This document shows, piece by piece, positions 6,424 through 13,380 of a stretch of 13,560 bases of DNA. The notes under the pieces are model-generated. The model did not search any database. It worked only from the letters and a program-made list of their open reading frames with translations, and was not told the origin of the DNA. Positions within the stretch are counted from its first letter, which is position 1; each line of letters starts with the position of its first letter. The translations under genes and the position numbers were made by a program. Origin of the DNA: Bacteroidales bacterium (lineage in GTDB: Bacteria; Bacteroidota; Bacteroidia; Bacteroidales; Muribaculaceae); assembly GCA_900769345.1 (NCBI GenBank), contig CAAGGJ010000110.1, positions 1 through 13,560 of the forward strand, written 5' to 3'.

Positions 6424-7449
6424 ATGGCTACAGAGAGAAATGTGTCTTACGATGTACTGCGAATAATAGCTTGCTTGATGGTTATTATAATTCATGCCCC
6501 TCGTCCCGACTCGGGATTGAGCGCTTTGACATGCACAAGCGTTAGCTTGTTTTGTGCCCCTTGTATGGGTTTATTTTTTATGATAAGCGGAGCACTACTT
6601 TTGCCGGTTACCGACTCTTATTTCGCTTTTTTACGCCACAGATTAAGCAAAATTCTATTTCCAACCATAATTTTCAGCCTGTTTTACATCGCCGTTTCTT
6701 CTGTTTCAAAAGAATTTGATGCGCAGCAGTTGGTTCGAGCCGTTCTTTCCATTCCGTTTTCGCCACAGGGCAACGGCGTTTTGTGGTTTATGTACACCTT
6801 GGTGGGATTATATCTGATAGCACCTATTATCAGTCCGTTTTTGATGCAGGCATCCAAGCGCGAGCTTCAGTTTATCCTTGCATTATGGGGCGTCACATTG
6901 AGCTGGCCTCTTTTGGCTATGGGTGTGAGCATCGAAACTTCTTGCACCGGTATGCTGTTCTATTTTAGCGGCTATATTGGCTATTTTGTACTCGGATTTT
7001 ACTTGCGCCGATTCCCCGTCAGACTAAACACCGCCACTATGCTTCTGTTTTTTGCCTTGTCGCCCATAGTGTATCTTCTCAACAAACATTTTGTTTGGAA
7101 TCTCAACTTTTATGGCGCATTTTGGTATTTGGGTATATTTTGCGTTTTGCAATGTTTGGTTTGGTATCAGCTTGTATTTCAATTGATTAGTCGCATAAAA
7201 ATTACCCCCCCCCTCATTGTGCAAAATTCGGCCTTGCCGATTATCTCTAAATGCACATTTGGCATCTATTTGCTGCACATATTCTTTATGCGAAATATAA
7301 TTTGGAACATCCATTCGCTCTATCCGCTCCAACCCCTGCTGCAATTGGTTATAACCATTATACTGACATTTATTCTCTCTTTCACAGCAACATACATCAT
7401 AGCAAAAACTCCGCTTGGCAAGTATGTAGTAGGATGCCGGTTATTTTAG
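6424..7449 (+). CDS. Acyltransferase 3 family membrane protein, with a C9 tract in frame
   Basis: This 341-residue protein has about ten hydrophobic helices throughout. It matches the acyltransferase-3 (OatA/WecH-like) family, which moves acetyl or similar acyl groups onto sugars of surface polysaccharides or other envelope molecules. Supporting motifs are YDVLRIIACLMVIIIHA at 9-25 with the conserved Arg and His, LFFMISGALLL near 50-60, LWFMYTLVGLYLIAPI, YFVLGFYLRR and FGIYLLHIFF near the C terminus. The substrate cannot be told from sequence. The gene is AT-rich compared with nadK and the downstream operon, stands between a terminator and a new promoter, and has no functional partner nearby, all of which suggest acquisition. 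Nine consecutive C bases (7205-7213) encode Thr-Pro-Pro at codons 261-263. Loss or gain of one C would truncate the protein and remove its last helices. Confidence 0.85.
   Translation: MATERNVSYDVLRIIACLMVIIIHAPRPDSGLSALTCTSVSLFCAPCMGLFFMISGALLLPVTDSYFAFLRHRLSKILFPTIIFSLFYIAVSSVSKEFDAQQLVRAVLSIPFSPQGNGVLWFMYTLVGLYLIAPIISPFLMQASKRELQFILALWGVTLSWPLLAMGVSIETSCTGMLFYFSGYIGYFVLGFYLRRFPVRLNTATMLLFFALSPIVYLLNKHFVWNLNFYGAFWYLGIFCVLQCLVWYQLVFQLISRIKITPPLIVQNSALPIISKCTFGIYLLHIFFMRNIIWNIHSLYPLQPLLQLVITIILTFILSFTATYIIAKTPLGKYVVGCRLF
7205..7213 (+). repeat. Homopolymeric C9 tract inside the acyltransferase gene
   Basis: Nine Cs in a row lie in frame at codons 261-264. I translated both single-base slips. 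Minus one C gives a stop at 7298-7300; plus one C gives a stop at 7248-7250. Either removes roughly the last 50-75 residues of the native sequence. This is the longest single-base C or G run I noticed in the window. Confidence 0.85.
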
Positions 7450-7451
7450 CA

Positions 7452-7484
7452 GCTTCGCCTAATAACCGCTGAGTGAAACGAAGC
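7452..7484 (+). terminator. Hairpin after the acyltransferase gene (weak terminator candidate)
   Basis: GCTTCG (7452-7457) and CGAAGC (7479-7484) form a 6-bp stem that begins three bases after the stop codon. The 21-base loop is long and only the AT-rich CTAATTAATA follows, with no real T run. Termination is uncertain. Confidence 0.3.
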
Positions 7485-7526
7485 CTAATTAATATGATGC
7501 CGAATAGAAAAAACCGAGCGAAAATC

Positions 7527-7557
7527 TTTCACAACTTGCGCAATGATTGTATCTTTG
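7527..7557 (+). promoter_or_regulatory. Predicted Bacteroidota promoter of the kdsD-to-sdaA gene row
   Basis: TATCTTTG at 7550-7557 matches the TAnnTTTG -7 consensus in full. TTTC at 7527-7530 is one base off the TTTG -33 box and is separated by the preferred 19 bases. Transcription would begin near 7562-7566, leaving a leader of about 70 bases before the SIS gene. This is the best promoter match in the window. Confidence 0.65.
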
Positions 7558-7634
7558 CACTACAATCAAAAAAACTTACAGATAATGCCCCTATTAGCGA
7601 GGGCGTGCTTATTATTTCAACACTTTAGAAAATA

Positions 7635-8243
7635 ATGTCAGCCAACAATATTCAAGACACTATGCGCGAGATTTTGCGCGCTGAGAGCGAGGCTATATTG
7701 AATATCCCGGTGACCGACTCTTACGACAAGGCGGTGGCAATAATCGTAGAAAATGTGCATCGTCGTGGCGGAAAATTGGTGGCATCGGGGATGGGTAAGT
7801 GCGGACAGATATCTATGAATATCGCCACCACATTTGCCTCGACGGGTATTCCTGCCGTCAATCTCCATCCCAGCGAGGCGCAGCACGGCGATTTGGGCAT
7901 ACTTCAGCCCAATGATGTGCTCTTACTGCTCTCCAACTCGGGCAAAACCACCGAGATAGTGCAACTCGTGGGCCTGGCTCGCGACTTGTATCCGCAGCTC
8001 CCAATTATAGTGATTACCGGCAACGGCAATAGTCCGCTGGCGCAGATTGCCGATGTGTGCCTCTGCACCGGTGGCGCGCCTGAGGTGTGCCCGCTGGGCT
8101 TGACTCCCACCACTTCCACCACCATGATGACCGTGATGGGCGATGTGCTGGTGGTGAACACTATGAAGGAGACAGGATTTACCAAGCAGGAGTATGCCAA
8201 GCGCCATCATGGCGGATATCTCGGCGAGAAGAGCCGAAAGTGA
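7635..8243 (+). CDS. kdsD: SIS-domain sugar isomerase, arabinose-5-phosphate isomerase type (KdsD/KpsF-like), no CBS domains
   Basis: The likely reaction is ribulose 5-phosphate to arabinose 5-phosphate, the first step toward Kdo for lipopolysaccharide, in the cytoplasm. The 202 residues are a single SIS domain. Against E. coli KdsD I can place the catalytic residues: Lys55 in SGMGKCG (Lys59), Glu107 in SGKTTEI (Glu111), Glu150 in APEVCPLG (Glu152) and His191 in AKRHHGGYLG (His193). LHPSEAQHGDLG and TPTTSTTMMTVMGD are also typical. E. coli KdsD continues for about 125 residues with two CBS domains; here the gene ends after the SIS domain. SIS-only enzymes of this kind are known in other bacteria, and I recall one from Bacteroides fragilis. 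Small differences are GKCG for GKSG and SGKT for SGES. It is the first gene after the promoter at 7527-7557. Confidence 0.88.
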   Translation: MSANNIQDTMREILRAESEAILNIPVTDSYDKAVAIIVENVHRRGGKLVASGMGKCGQISMNIATTFASTGIPAVNLHPSEAQHGDLGILQPNDVLLLLSNSGKTTEIVQLVGLARDLYPQLPIIVITGNGNSPLAQIADVCLCTGGAPEVCPLGLTPTTSTTMMTVMGDVLVVNTMKETGFTKQEYAKRHHGGYLGEKSRK

Positions 8244-8352
8244 TGCCGAATAGCGACCGCTCTGCACTTGAAGCGTGCCCTAAAGGTGTGCGCTGATGTT
8301 ATATGTAAAAAATTATTTATCGAACAATCTTTTTTAGCATCCGAAAACCGTT

Positions 8353-9300
8353 ATGCGACAGATTATAGCAATAGGAGAGTCGGTGTTCAACACCGTGTTT
8401 GAAGGCAATGCCCCTCGATGCAGTTATGTGGGCGGACGCATTGCCAACGCTGCCTCTTCGCTTGCGCTTGCCGGATTGCCTGTGACCATGGTGAGCGAGT
8501 GTGCCGACGACCACGTGGGCGATATTGTGGTGGATTTTTTGAAAAACAACAAGGTGAATGTCAGTTCGGTCGACCGTTATGCCAATGGCACCACGCCTCT
8601 CACCACCATCTTCCGCAACACCGACGGCTCGGAACAGCAAGTGCGCTATGGCACCTATCCACTCGACCGCTTCGATGTGATGTGGCCGCGTATCAATCAG
8701 GACGATATAGTGATTTTCGGTTCGCTCTACGCTGTTGAGAATGAGCAGCGCAAGCGTCTCTATGAGATTCTGCAATATGCCTTCGACCGCAAAGCTCTTG
8801 TGCTCTATCTGCCCGGATTTGAGTGCCGACTCGGTTATAGTATTACCAAGGTGATGCCCAACATACTTGAGAATTTCGAACTTGCCGATGTGGTAATAGG
8901 TAATGCCGCCGACATGCGCGATATATTCCCCGGCGAGGATGGCGAGAAATGCTATCGTCACCACATGATCTACTGCCATCGCTATGTGCATATTGCCGAT
9001 GATGGCTCAGCCACTCTCTTTGGCCGCGGCGTAAAGACCGATGTGGCTGCCCCCGAGCTGCTCAACACCGCTTCGCTGGGTTGGCAAGCGGGATTTGTGG
9101 CGGGATTTGCCTTCGGTATGGTGGCAAATGGCATCTTGCACAGTTCGATTAGCGCTGTGGACGATGATTCGTGGAGCCGCGTGATGGATTCGGCTTACCT
9201 ATTCGCTGCCGAATGTGCCAAGTCGGGCACCAACTGCATCTCGCCCGATTTTGCCTCGCAGATGGTTCGCCGACTCGAAAATATTGGTAAAGACGAATAA
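8353..9300 (+). CDS. PfkB/ribokinase-fold protein with a degenerate active site (possible pseudokinase)
   Basis: The 315 residues follow the PfkB carbohydrate kinase layout: IIAIGESVFNTVF at the N-terminus, the substrate-site GG and N in YVGGRIANAASSLALAG (25-41), a lid-like segment, then ILENFELADVVIGNAADMRDIF near 171-192 and the C-terminal helix region. The residues needed for catalysis are missing. The GAGD box, whose Asp is the base, reads GWQA at 243-246 within NTASLGWQAGFVAGF. The DPN-R-like motif reads LPGFECR at 153-159. The TxGxxG nucleotide motif is also not recognisable near IADDGSATLF. The reading frame is intact and conserved in fold, so it is not an obvious pseudogene. It may bind a sugar or nucleotide without phosphorylating it. 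It lies 109 bp after the SIS gene and 32 bp before the TPR-like gene. I recall active PfkB relatives in Bacteroides with GAGD at this position. Confidence 0.8.
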   Translation: MRQIIAIGESVFNTVFEGNAPRCSYVGGRIANAASSLALAGLPVTMVSECADDHVGDIVVDFLKNNKVNVSSVDRYANGTTPLTTIFRNTDGSEQQVRYGTYPLDRFDVMWPRINQDDIVIFGSLYAVENEQRKRLYEILQYAFDRKALVLYLPGFECRLGYSITKVMPNILENFELADVVIGNAADMRDIFPGEDGEKCYRHHMIYCHRYVHIADDGSATLFGRGVKTDVAAPELLNTASLGWQAGFVAGFAFGMVANGILHSSISAVDDDSWSRVMDSAYLFAAECAKSGTNCISPDFASQMVRRLENIGKDE

Positions 9301-9332
9301 TCCTAACGATAAAGAACAATACAGAAATCTAT

Positions 9333-10289
9333 ATGAAACCGCTGCTTCTTCATACCGCTATGCCTTGTGCCTTTGTCGACACCGCCGCCTTAGGCGATGC
9401 TGCGGCTGCCGATGACGACGGCTCCGCCTCTCTCGAGGCTAAGATGTGCTATGTGCTGCAGCTAATCGAGCAAGACCGCACCGGCGATGCCGCTATGTTG
9501 CTCGACACTATCAACTATAACCCCAATGCCCTCACGCCGCCTATCTACACGGCTTGGCTATGGCTCGTGAGGATGAGCATCTACATTGCTCGAGCCGACT
9601 ACCTTATGGCGGGCGATGCCGCCGAGCGTTCGCTACGCGCTCTCGATGCCATAGTGGTGAAGAAGGGCGACGACTTTCTTGCCGTTCTGGCGGGGATAAT
9701 CTACAACCTCGCGGCTCTATACAATGCCACCGGCGACAATGGCCGTGCTACTAAATGCCTCTCAAAGGCTCAAAAACTCTACGAACGTCTTGTGAAAAAA
9801 GATGAAGCCCGATTTGCTACCATGCTCACCTATGCCGTGGAGGCCTCGATGCTCATCTTCTCGTCGCGCCATCGGCAAATGGAGGTGTTTGCCCACTACC
9901 ACGACCTCACCGAGCAATATAGCGGTATGGTGGAAGGCGGCAACCGCGACGCCATAGCGCAACTGGTGGATTCGCTCCAAAAAGAGGGCGACATTATGCT
10001 CGAAATGGGCAATCACCGCGATGCTATGAAATATTTCACCAAGGCATTGCGTTACCAAAAACGCATCAGCGCCGAGATGGGCATCAAGGAACTACGGCTC
10101 TCTATCGGGCTGGCTCGTTCGCTTATGCGCATTGCCAATCGTCGCGACCAAGCCGACCAGCTGCTCGCTTCGCTTCAACCTTTGGCTCAACGCCTCGGAG
10201 TAGCCGAAGCCCAAGCTGAGATAGCCGAACTGCTCGACAAAAAGGACAAAAACAACCGCATCATGACTCTGCTCAAAGGCATTTTCTGA
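9333..10289 (+). CDS. TPR-like alpha-helical protein of unknown function
   Basis: This 318-residue soluble protein is almost entirely helical. It contains TPR-like helix pairs, clearest at about 116-153 (YNLAALYNATGDNGRATKCL) and 208-245 (GDIMLEMGNHRDAMKYFTKAL). These have the TPR pattern of small residues and a G-x-A turn. No signal peptide or membrane helix is convincing, although the first 20 residues are mildly hydrophobic, so it is probably cytoplasmic. An ATG at 9360 could replace the start at 9333. It lies 32 bp after the PfkB-like gene and 57 bp before ribH, in the same direction. I recall TPR-type genes beside ribH in other Bacteroidales, but I cannot give a function. A scaffold or regulator role is only a guess. 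Confidence 0.72.
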   Translation: MKPLLLHTAMPCAFVDTAALGDAAAADDDGSASLEAKMCYVLQLIEQDRTGDAAMLLDTINYNPNALTPPIYTAWLWLVRMSIYIARADYLMAGDAAERSLRALDAIVVKKGDDFLAVLAGIIYNLAALYNATGDNGRATKCLSKAQKLYERLVKKDEARFATMLTYAVEASMLIFSSRHRQMEVFAHYHDLTEQYSGMVEGGNRDAIAQLVDSLQKEGDIMLEMGNHRDAMKYFTKALRYQKRISAEMGIKELRLSIGLARSLMRIANRRDQADQLLASLQPLAQRLGVAEAQAEIAELLDKKDKNNRIMTLLKGIF

Positions 10290-10346
10290 TGCTCCGGCGC
10301 TCGGCTTAATAAACAACCGACTTTTTAGTAACTTTTAAATATAAAT

Positions 10347-10835
10347 ATGAACGAAATTAATTCAAACGAACAGAACTCAGTCCCTCTCCCGCATCTCGAC
10401 GAACTCAGAGTGGGCATCGTAGTGGCCGATTCGAAGGCCGAAATCACTCAACGCCTGTGCAACAGCGCTGTATCACTACTAAAAAATGAAGGTTATCCCG
10501 ACAACGACATCACAGTGGTGCACGTGCCCGACACGTTTCAACTCGTGTTTGCCGCTTCGCGTCTCGCCAAAAGCCGTGCTTTCGATGCCGTTATCATATT
10601 TGGCTGCGTGGTGCGCGGCGAAACGCCTCATTTCGATTACGAATGTCAACACGCCAGCCATGGCGCTGCCATCCTTAATGCCGAGGGCAAAATTCCTGTG
10701 ATTTTCGGCGTGCTAACCGTGGATTCGCAAGACCAAGCACTCGAACGTGTGGGTGGCGAGGGCGCTATTGCCGACAAGGGCGCCGAAGCTGCCATTGCCG
10801 CCATTCGCATGGCTGAAATTGCTCGCAAACTATAA
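10347..10835 (+). CDS. ribH: 6,7-dimethyl-8-ribityllumazine synthase, divergent substrate site
   Basis: RibH joins 5-amino-6-ribitylaminouracil and 3,4-dihydroxy-2-butanone 4-phosphate to form the lumazine precursor of riboflavin; the enzyme usually assembles as a pentamer or 60-mer. The 162 residues show the family core: RVGIVVADSKAEIT at 21-34, DAVIIFGCVVRGETPHFDY at 80-98 with catalytic His95, IPVIFGVLTVDSQDQALERVG at 116-136 with the phosphate-binding Arg134, and DKGAEAAIAAIRMA. Several substrate-site residues are unusual. The aromatic residue that stacks on the pyrimidine (F/W-N) is Ser29-Lys30. The PG-(A/S)-(F/W)-E motif reads PDTFQ at 61-65, with Asp for Gly and Gln for Glu. QHASHGAA replaces the common V-x-x-G segment. 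The first 18 residues are an extra, polar N-terminus. It is likely the organism's RibH but may be slow or altered. The gene stands 57 bp after the TPR-like gene. Confidence 0.88.
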   Translation: MNEINSNEQNSVPLPHLDELRVGIVVADSKAEITQRLCNSAVSLLKNEGYPDNDITVVHVPDTFQLVFAASRLAKSRAFDAVIIFGCVVRGETPHFDYECQHASHGAAILNAEGKIPVIFGVLTVDSQDQALERVGGEGAIADKGAEAAIAAIRMAEIARKL

Positions 10836-10855
10836 GTTAATTGCCGTCTCCCCAC

Positions 10856-10886
10856 CCTCGATAGCACTCCCTATGGCGGCTCGAGG
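10856..10886 (+). other. Hairpin between ribH and the yeiH-type gene
   Basis: CCTCGA (10856-10861) and TCGAGG (10881-10886) are perfect 6-bp arms around 19 bases, starting 20 bases after the ribH stop. No T run follows (TAATGAATATA comes next), so it does not look like an intrinsic terminator. It could stabilise the upstream mRNA end or reduce read-through. Confidence 0.4.
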
Positions 10887-10928
10887 TAATGAATATATCG
10901 CAAAATTTTAAAAAAGGATTAATCAAAA

Positions 10929-11972
10929 ATGAACGAAACTAAAGGTAACACTCTGCACGGCATATTGTTGATTATGCTCTTTGCACTGTCGGCATTTTTT
11001 GTTGCCGACTTTCAGTGGGTCAAAGCCCTGTCGCTCAGCCCGCTTATCGTGGGCATCATTCTGGGCATGATCTATGCCAACACGCTTCGCCGCTTTATGC
11101 CTCAGCAGTGGGCGGCAGGCATCAAGATCTGCACCAAGCAGGTGCTTCGCACCGGTATCGTGCTCTATGGATTCCGCCTTACCATACAAGACGTTACAAA
11201 CATCGGTCTGAGCGCTCTGTGGGTGGATTGCTTGGTGATTATAGGCACCCTGGCACTCGGCATGCTATTCGGCCGTATGCTCAAGATGGACCGCGACACT
11301 GCGCTGCTCACAAGCACGGGTTCGGCTATCTGTGGCGCTGCTGCCGTGCTCGGTGCTGAGCCTGTGGTGCGCTGTGAGGCGCATAAGACTGCCGTTGCCG
11401 TCTCCACTGTGGTTATCTTTGGCACGCTCTCTATGTTTCTTTACCCCATAATCTATCGCACAGGCATCCTCGACCTTACCACTCAGCAATGGGCTATCTA
11501 CACCGGTGGCACACTCCACGAGGTGGCTCACGTGGTTGGCGCAGGCAATGCTATGGACCCCGACGGATTGCTCCACATTGCCGATCAAGCCACTATCACC
11601 AAGATGATACGCGTGATGCTCTTGGCTCCCGTGTTGCTCGTGATGGCATTTGTGCTGGCTCGCGGCGCCAATAGCGAGGGTGGCAAGCGCAAGATTGCCG
11701 TGCCTTGGTTTGCATTCGGATTTATCGGCATCATTTGCCTCAATTCGTTCATTCAGAGTTTATCATTCATCCCTGCCGAGACACTCAAAGCCGGTTTGGG
11801 CTACATCAATAGCTTCGACACATTCCTCCTCACTATGGCTATGACAGCCCTCGGCACCGACACCGGCATCGAGAAGTTTAAGGCTGCCGGCGCCAAGCCT
11901 TTTGTCCTCGCATTGATGATCTACGGCTGGCTCCTCGTGGGTGGATATGTGCTCGTGAAACTCTTTGTATAA
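10929..11972 (+). CDS. YeiH/YadS-family membrane protein (putative sulfate exporter family)
   Basis: This 347-residue polytopic inner-membrane protein has about ten hydrophobic segments. It belongs to the conserved family that includes E. coli YeiH and is often labelled a putative sulfate exporter; the true substrate is not settled. Recognisable family segments are LSPLIVGIILGMIYAN at 36-51, TGIVLYGFRLTIQDV near 75-89, TGSAICGAAAVLGAEPVV at 130-147, VSTVVIFGTLSMFLYP near 158-173, GGTLHEVAHVVGAGNAM at 193-209, MIRVMLLAPVLL near 226-237 and PWFAFGFIGIICLNSF near 259-274. The length is typical. A GGA lies about nine bases before the ATG, within AAAAAAGGATT, which supports the chosen start. It lies 93 bp after ribH and 30 bp before sdaA, so it is probably co-transcribed with sdaA. 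Confidence 0.88.
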   Translation: MNETKGNTLHGILLIMLFALSAFFVADFQWVKALSLSPLIVGIILGMIYANTLRRFMPQQWAAGIKICTKQVLRTGIVLYGFRLTIQDVTNIGLSALWVDCLVIIGTLALGMLFGRMLKMDRDTALLTSTGSAICGAAAVLGAEPVVRCEAHKTAVAVSTVVIFGTLSMFLYPIIYRTGILDLTTQQWAIYTGGTLHEVAHVVGAGNAMDPDGLLHIADQATITKMIRVMLLAPVLLVMAFVLARGANSEGGKRKIAVPWFAFGFIGIICLNSFIQSLSFIPAETLKAGLGYINSFDTFLLTMAMTALGTDTGIEKFKAAGAKPFVLALMIYGWLLVGGYVLVKLFV

Positions 11973-11980
11973 CCCCCCCC
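11973..11980 (+). repeat. C8 tract between the yeiH-type gene and sdaA
   Basis: Eight Cs follow directly after the TAA stop codon and are followed by TTTTATATCATAAAAAAACA before the sdaA ATG. It lies in the 30-base spacer, so a length change would not alter either protein. Confidence 0.8.
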
Positions 11981-12002
11981 TTTTATATCATAAAAAAACA
12001 CT

Positions 12003-13244
12003 ATGTTATCCATCAGAAATATCTACAAGATAGGCATCGGCCCCTCAAGCAGTCACACCATGGGTCCGCGCAAGGCAGCCATACTGTTTAGCGAACTCTA
12101 TAGCAAAGCTGCCGCCTACGAGGCGGAACTTTATGGTTCGCTCTGTGCCACCGGCAGGGGGCACATGACCGATAAAGCCATTATCGACGTGCTGCAACCT
12201 TTGGCTCCCACCGAGATAGTGTGGCGCCATGGCGAATTTCTGCCTTTCCACCCCAACGCTGTCACTTTTATTGCTTACGATGAGCAGCATAAGGAGTTGG
12301 GGCGTCGCACCTACTACTCGGTGGGCGGCGGCGACATAGTGGAAGAAGGTCAGGACCGCCCCGCCGATCCCGATGTTTATCCACTTTCCACCATATCAGA
12401 GATTAAGCAATGGTGTCACGACACCGGTCGCTCCTATTGGGAATATGTCGACGAATACGAAGGTCCCGAAATATGGGAATACCTTGCCCGCGTGTGGGGC
12501 GTGATGAAAGCAGCCGTGCTTCGCGGCATCGAGGCTGAAGGTGTGCTCCCCGGCGGTCTATGCGTCACTCGCAAGGCTGTGAGCTACTTCGTTAAGGCTT
12601 CCGGCTATATCGGTTCGCTCAAGAGCCGCGGCATAGTATATGCCTACGCACTTGGCGTGAGCGAAGAAAACGCCTCGGGCGGCGAGATAGTCACCGCACC
12701 CACCTGCGGCTCTTGCGGCGTGCTCCCGGCTGTGCTCTATCACTTGCACACCACCAAGGGATTCTCCGAACAGCGCATACTCCGCGCACTTGCCACTGCC
12801 GGACTATTCGGCAATGTGGTTAAGACCAATGCCTCCGTTTCGGGCGCCGAAGTGGGGTGCCAAGGCGAAGTGGGTGTGGCGTGTGCCATGGCTGCCGCTG
12901 CCGCCAATCAACTCTTCGGCGGAACGCCTGCTCAAATAGAATATTCGGCTGAAATGGGACTCGAACACCACTTGGGACTCACATGCGACCCCGTGGGCGG
13001 GTTGGTGCAGATACCGTGCATCGAGCGCAATGCCTATGCTGCTGCTCGCGCCCTCGACGCCAACTTGTTTGCCGCGTTCAGCGACGGTTCGCACTCCGTG
13101 AGCTTCGACCGCGTGGTTGAAGTGATGAAGCAAACCGGCCACGACCTCCCAAGCCTCTACAAAGAGACCAGCGAAGGCGGCCTCGCCGTTATCAAAGAAT
13201 CGAAACGATGTCCACGCTCTCGCAAAACTCCTAACAAGAAATAA
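12003..13244 (+). CDS. sdaA: L-serine ammonia-lyase (iron-sulfur L-serine dehydratase)
   Basis: This enzyme deaminates L-serine to pyruvate and ammonia in the cytoplasm with an oxygen-sensitive [4Fe-4S] cluster, not pyridoxal phosphate. The 413 residues hold both domains in one chain. The N-terminal beta domain begins YKIGIGPSSSHTMGPRKA (8-25) and includes TGRGHMTDKAI. The alpha domain carries GEIVTAPTCGSCGVLPA at 227-243, GCQGEVGVACAMAAAA at 285-300 and LTCDPVGGLVQIPCIERN at 326-343. Cys286, Cys328 and Cys339 are the expected cluster ligands. The protein is shorter than E. coli SdaA (about 454). Its C-terminus goes beyond the usual ETS-GGLA end by a basic tail (KRCPRSRKTPNKK). It is the last gene of the rightward row; a hairpin overlaps its stop codon. 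Confidence 0.95.
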   Translation: MLSIRNIYKIGIGPSSSHTMGPRKAAILFSELYSKAAAYEAELYGSLCATGRGHMTDKAIIDVLQPLAPTEIVWRHGEFLPFHPNAVTFIAYDEQHKELGRRTYYSVGGGDIVEEGQDRPADPDVYPLSTISEIKQWCHDTGRSYWEYVDEYEGPEIWEYLARVWGVMKAAVLRGIEAEGVLPGGLCVTRKAVSYFVKASGYIGSLKSRGIVYAYALGVSEENASGGEIVTAPTCGSCGVLPAVLYHLHTTKGFSEQRILRALATAGLFGNVVKTNASVSGAEVGCQGEVGVACAMAAAAANQLFGGTPAQIEYSAEMGLEHHLGLTCDPVGGLVQIPCIERNAYAAARALDANLFAAFSDGSHSVSFDRVVEVMKQTGHDLPSLYKETSEGGLAVIKESKRCPRSRKTPNKK

Positions 13245-13275
13245 CCCAGCCACCACCACCGTGTGGGGGTTTCTT
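13243..13275 (+). terminator. Terminator-like hairpin overlapping the sdaA stop codon
   Basis: AACCC (13243-13247) pairs with GGGTT (13267-13271), and CCAC (13250-13253) pairs with GTGG (13263-13266). A 2-base AG bulge and a 9-base loop complete the structure. TTTCTT overlaps and follows the 3' arm. The stem is reasonable but the U tract is short and interrupted. Confidence 0.4.
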
Positions 13276-13279
13276 GTGA

Positions 13280-13362
13280 AGATTTGTGTTCTAAAACCAC
13301 CACCCATCATTGTGTAAATCCGTGATCTAAAACCACCATACATTGTGGTAATCTGTAGTTTT
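13280..13362. repeat. Tandem repeat, period about 36 bp, two copies and a degenerate third
   Basis: The 13-mer TCTAAAACCACCA occurs at 13290-13302 and 13326-13338. Each copy is followed within five bases by CATTGTG and preceded by a T- or C-rich GTGT/GTGA segment. A third, degenerate copy starts near 13350 (ATCTGTAGTTTTGAAAAACACC). Unit lengths are 37 and 34 bases, so the spacing is not exact. It lies just after the sdaA terminator. Confidence 0.65.
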
Positions 13363-13380
13363 GAAAAACACCGGCGAAAA

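Noticed and set aside
7495..8253. Direct repeat TGATGCCGAATAG at 7495-7507 and 8241-8253, on both sides of the SIS gene
   Set aside because: A shared 13-mer is expected about once by chance in a window of this size, and the flanking bases do not match, so it is not good evidence for a mobile unit.
8244..8352. Possible small gene or regulatory RNA between the SIS and PfkB-like genes
   Set aside because: Only a weak GCAC/GTGC pairing is seen, with no promoter box, T run or convincing short frame.
13280..13362. CRISPR-like spacing of the 36-bp repeat
   Set aside because: Only two clear copies, the conserved part is too short, the segments between copies are themselves similar, and no cas gene is present.
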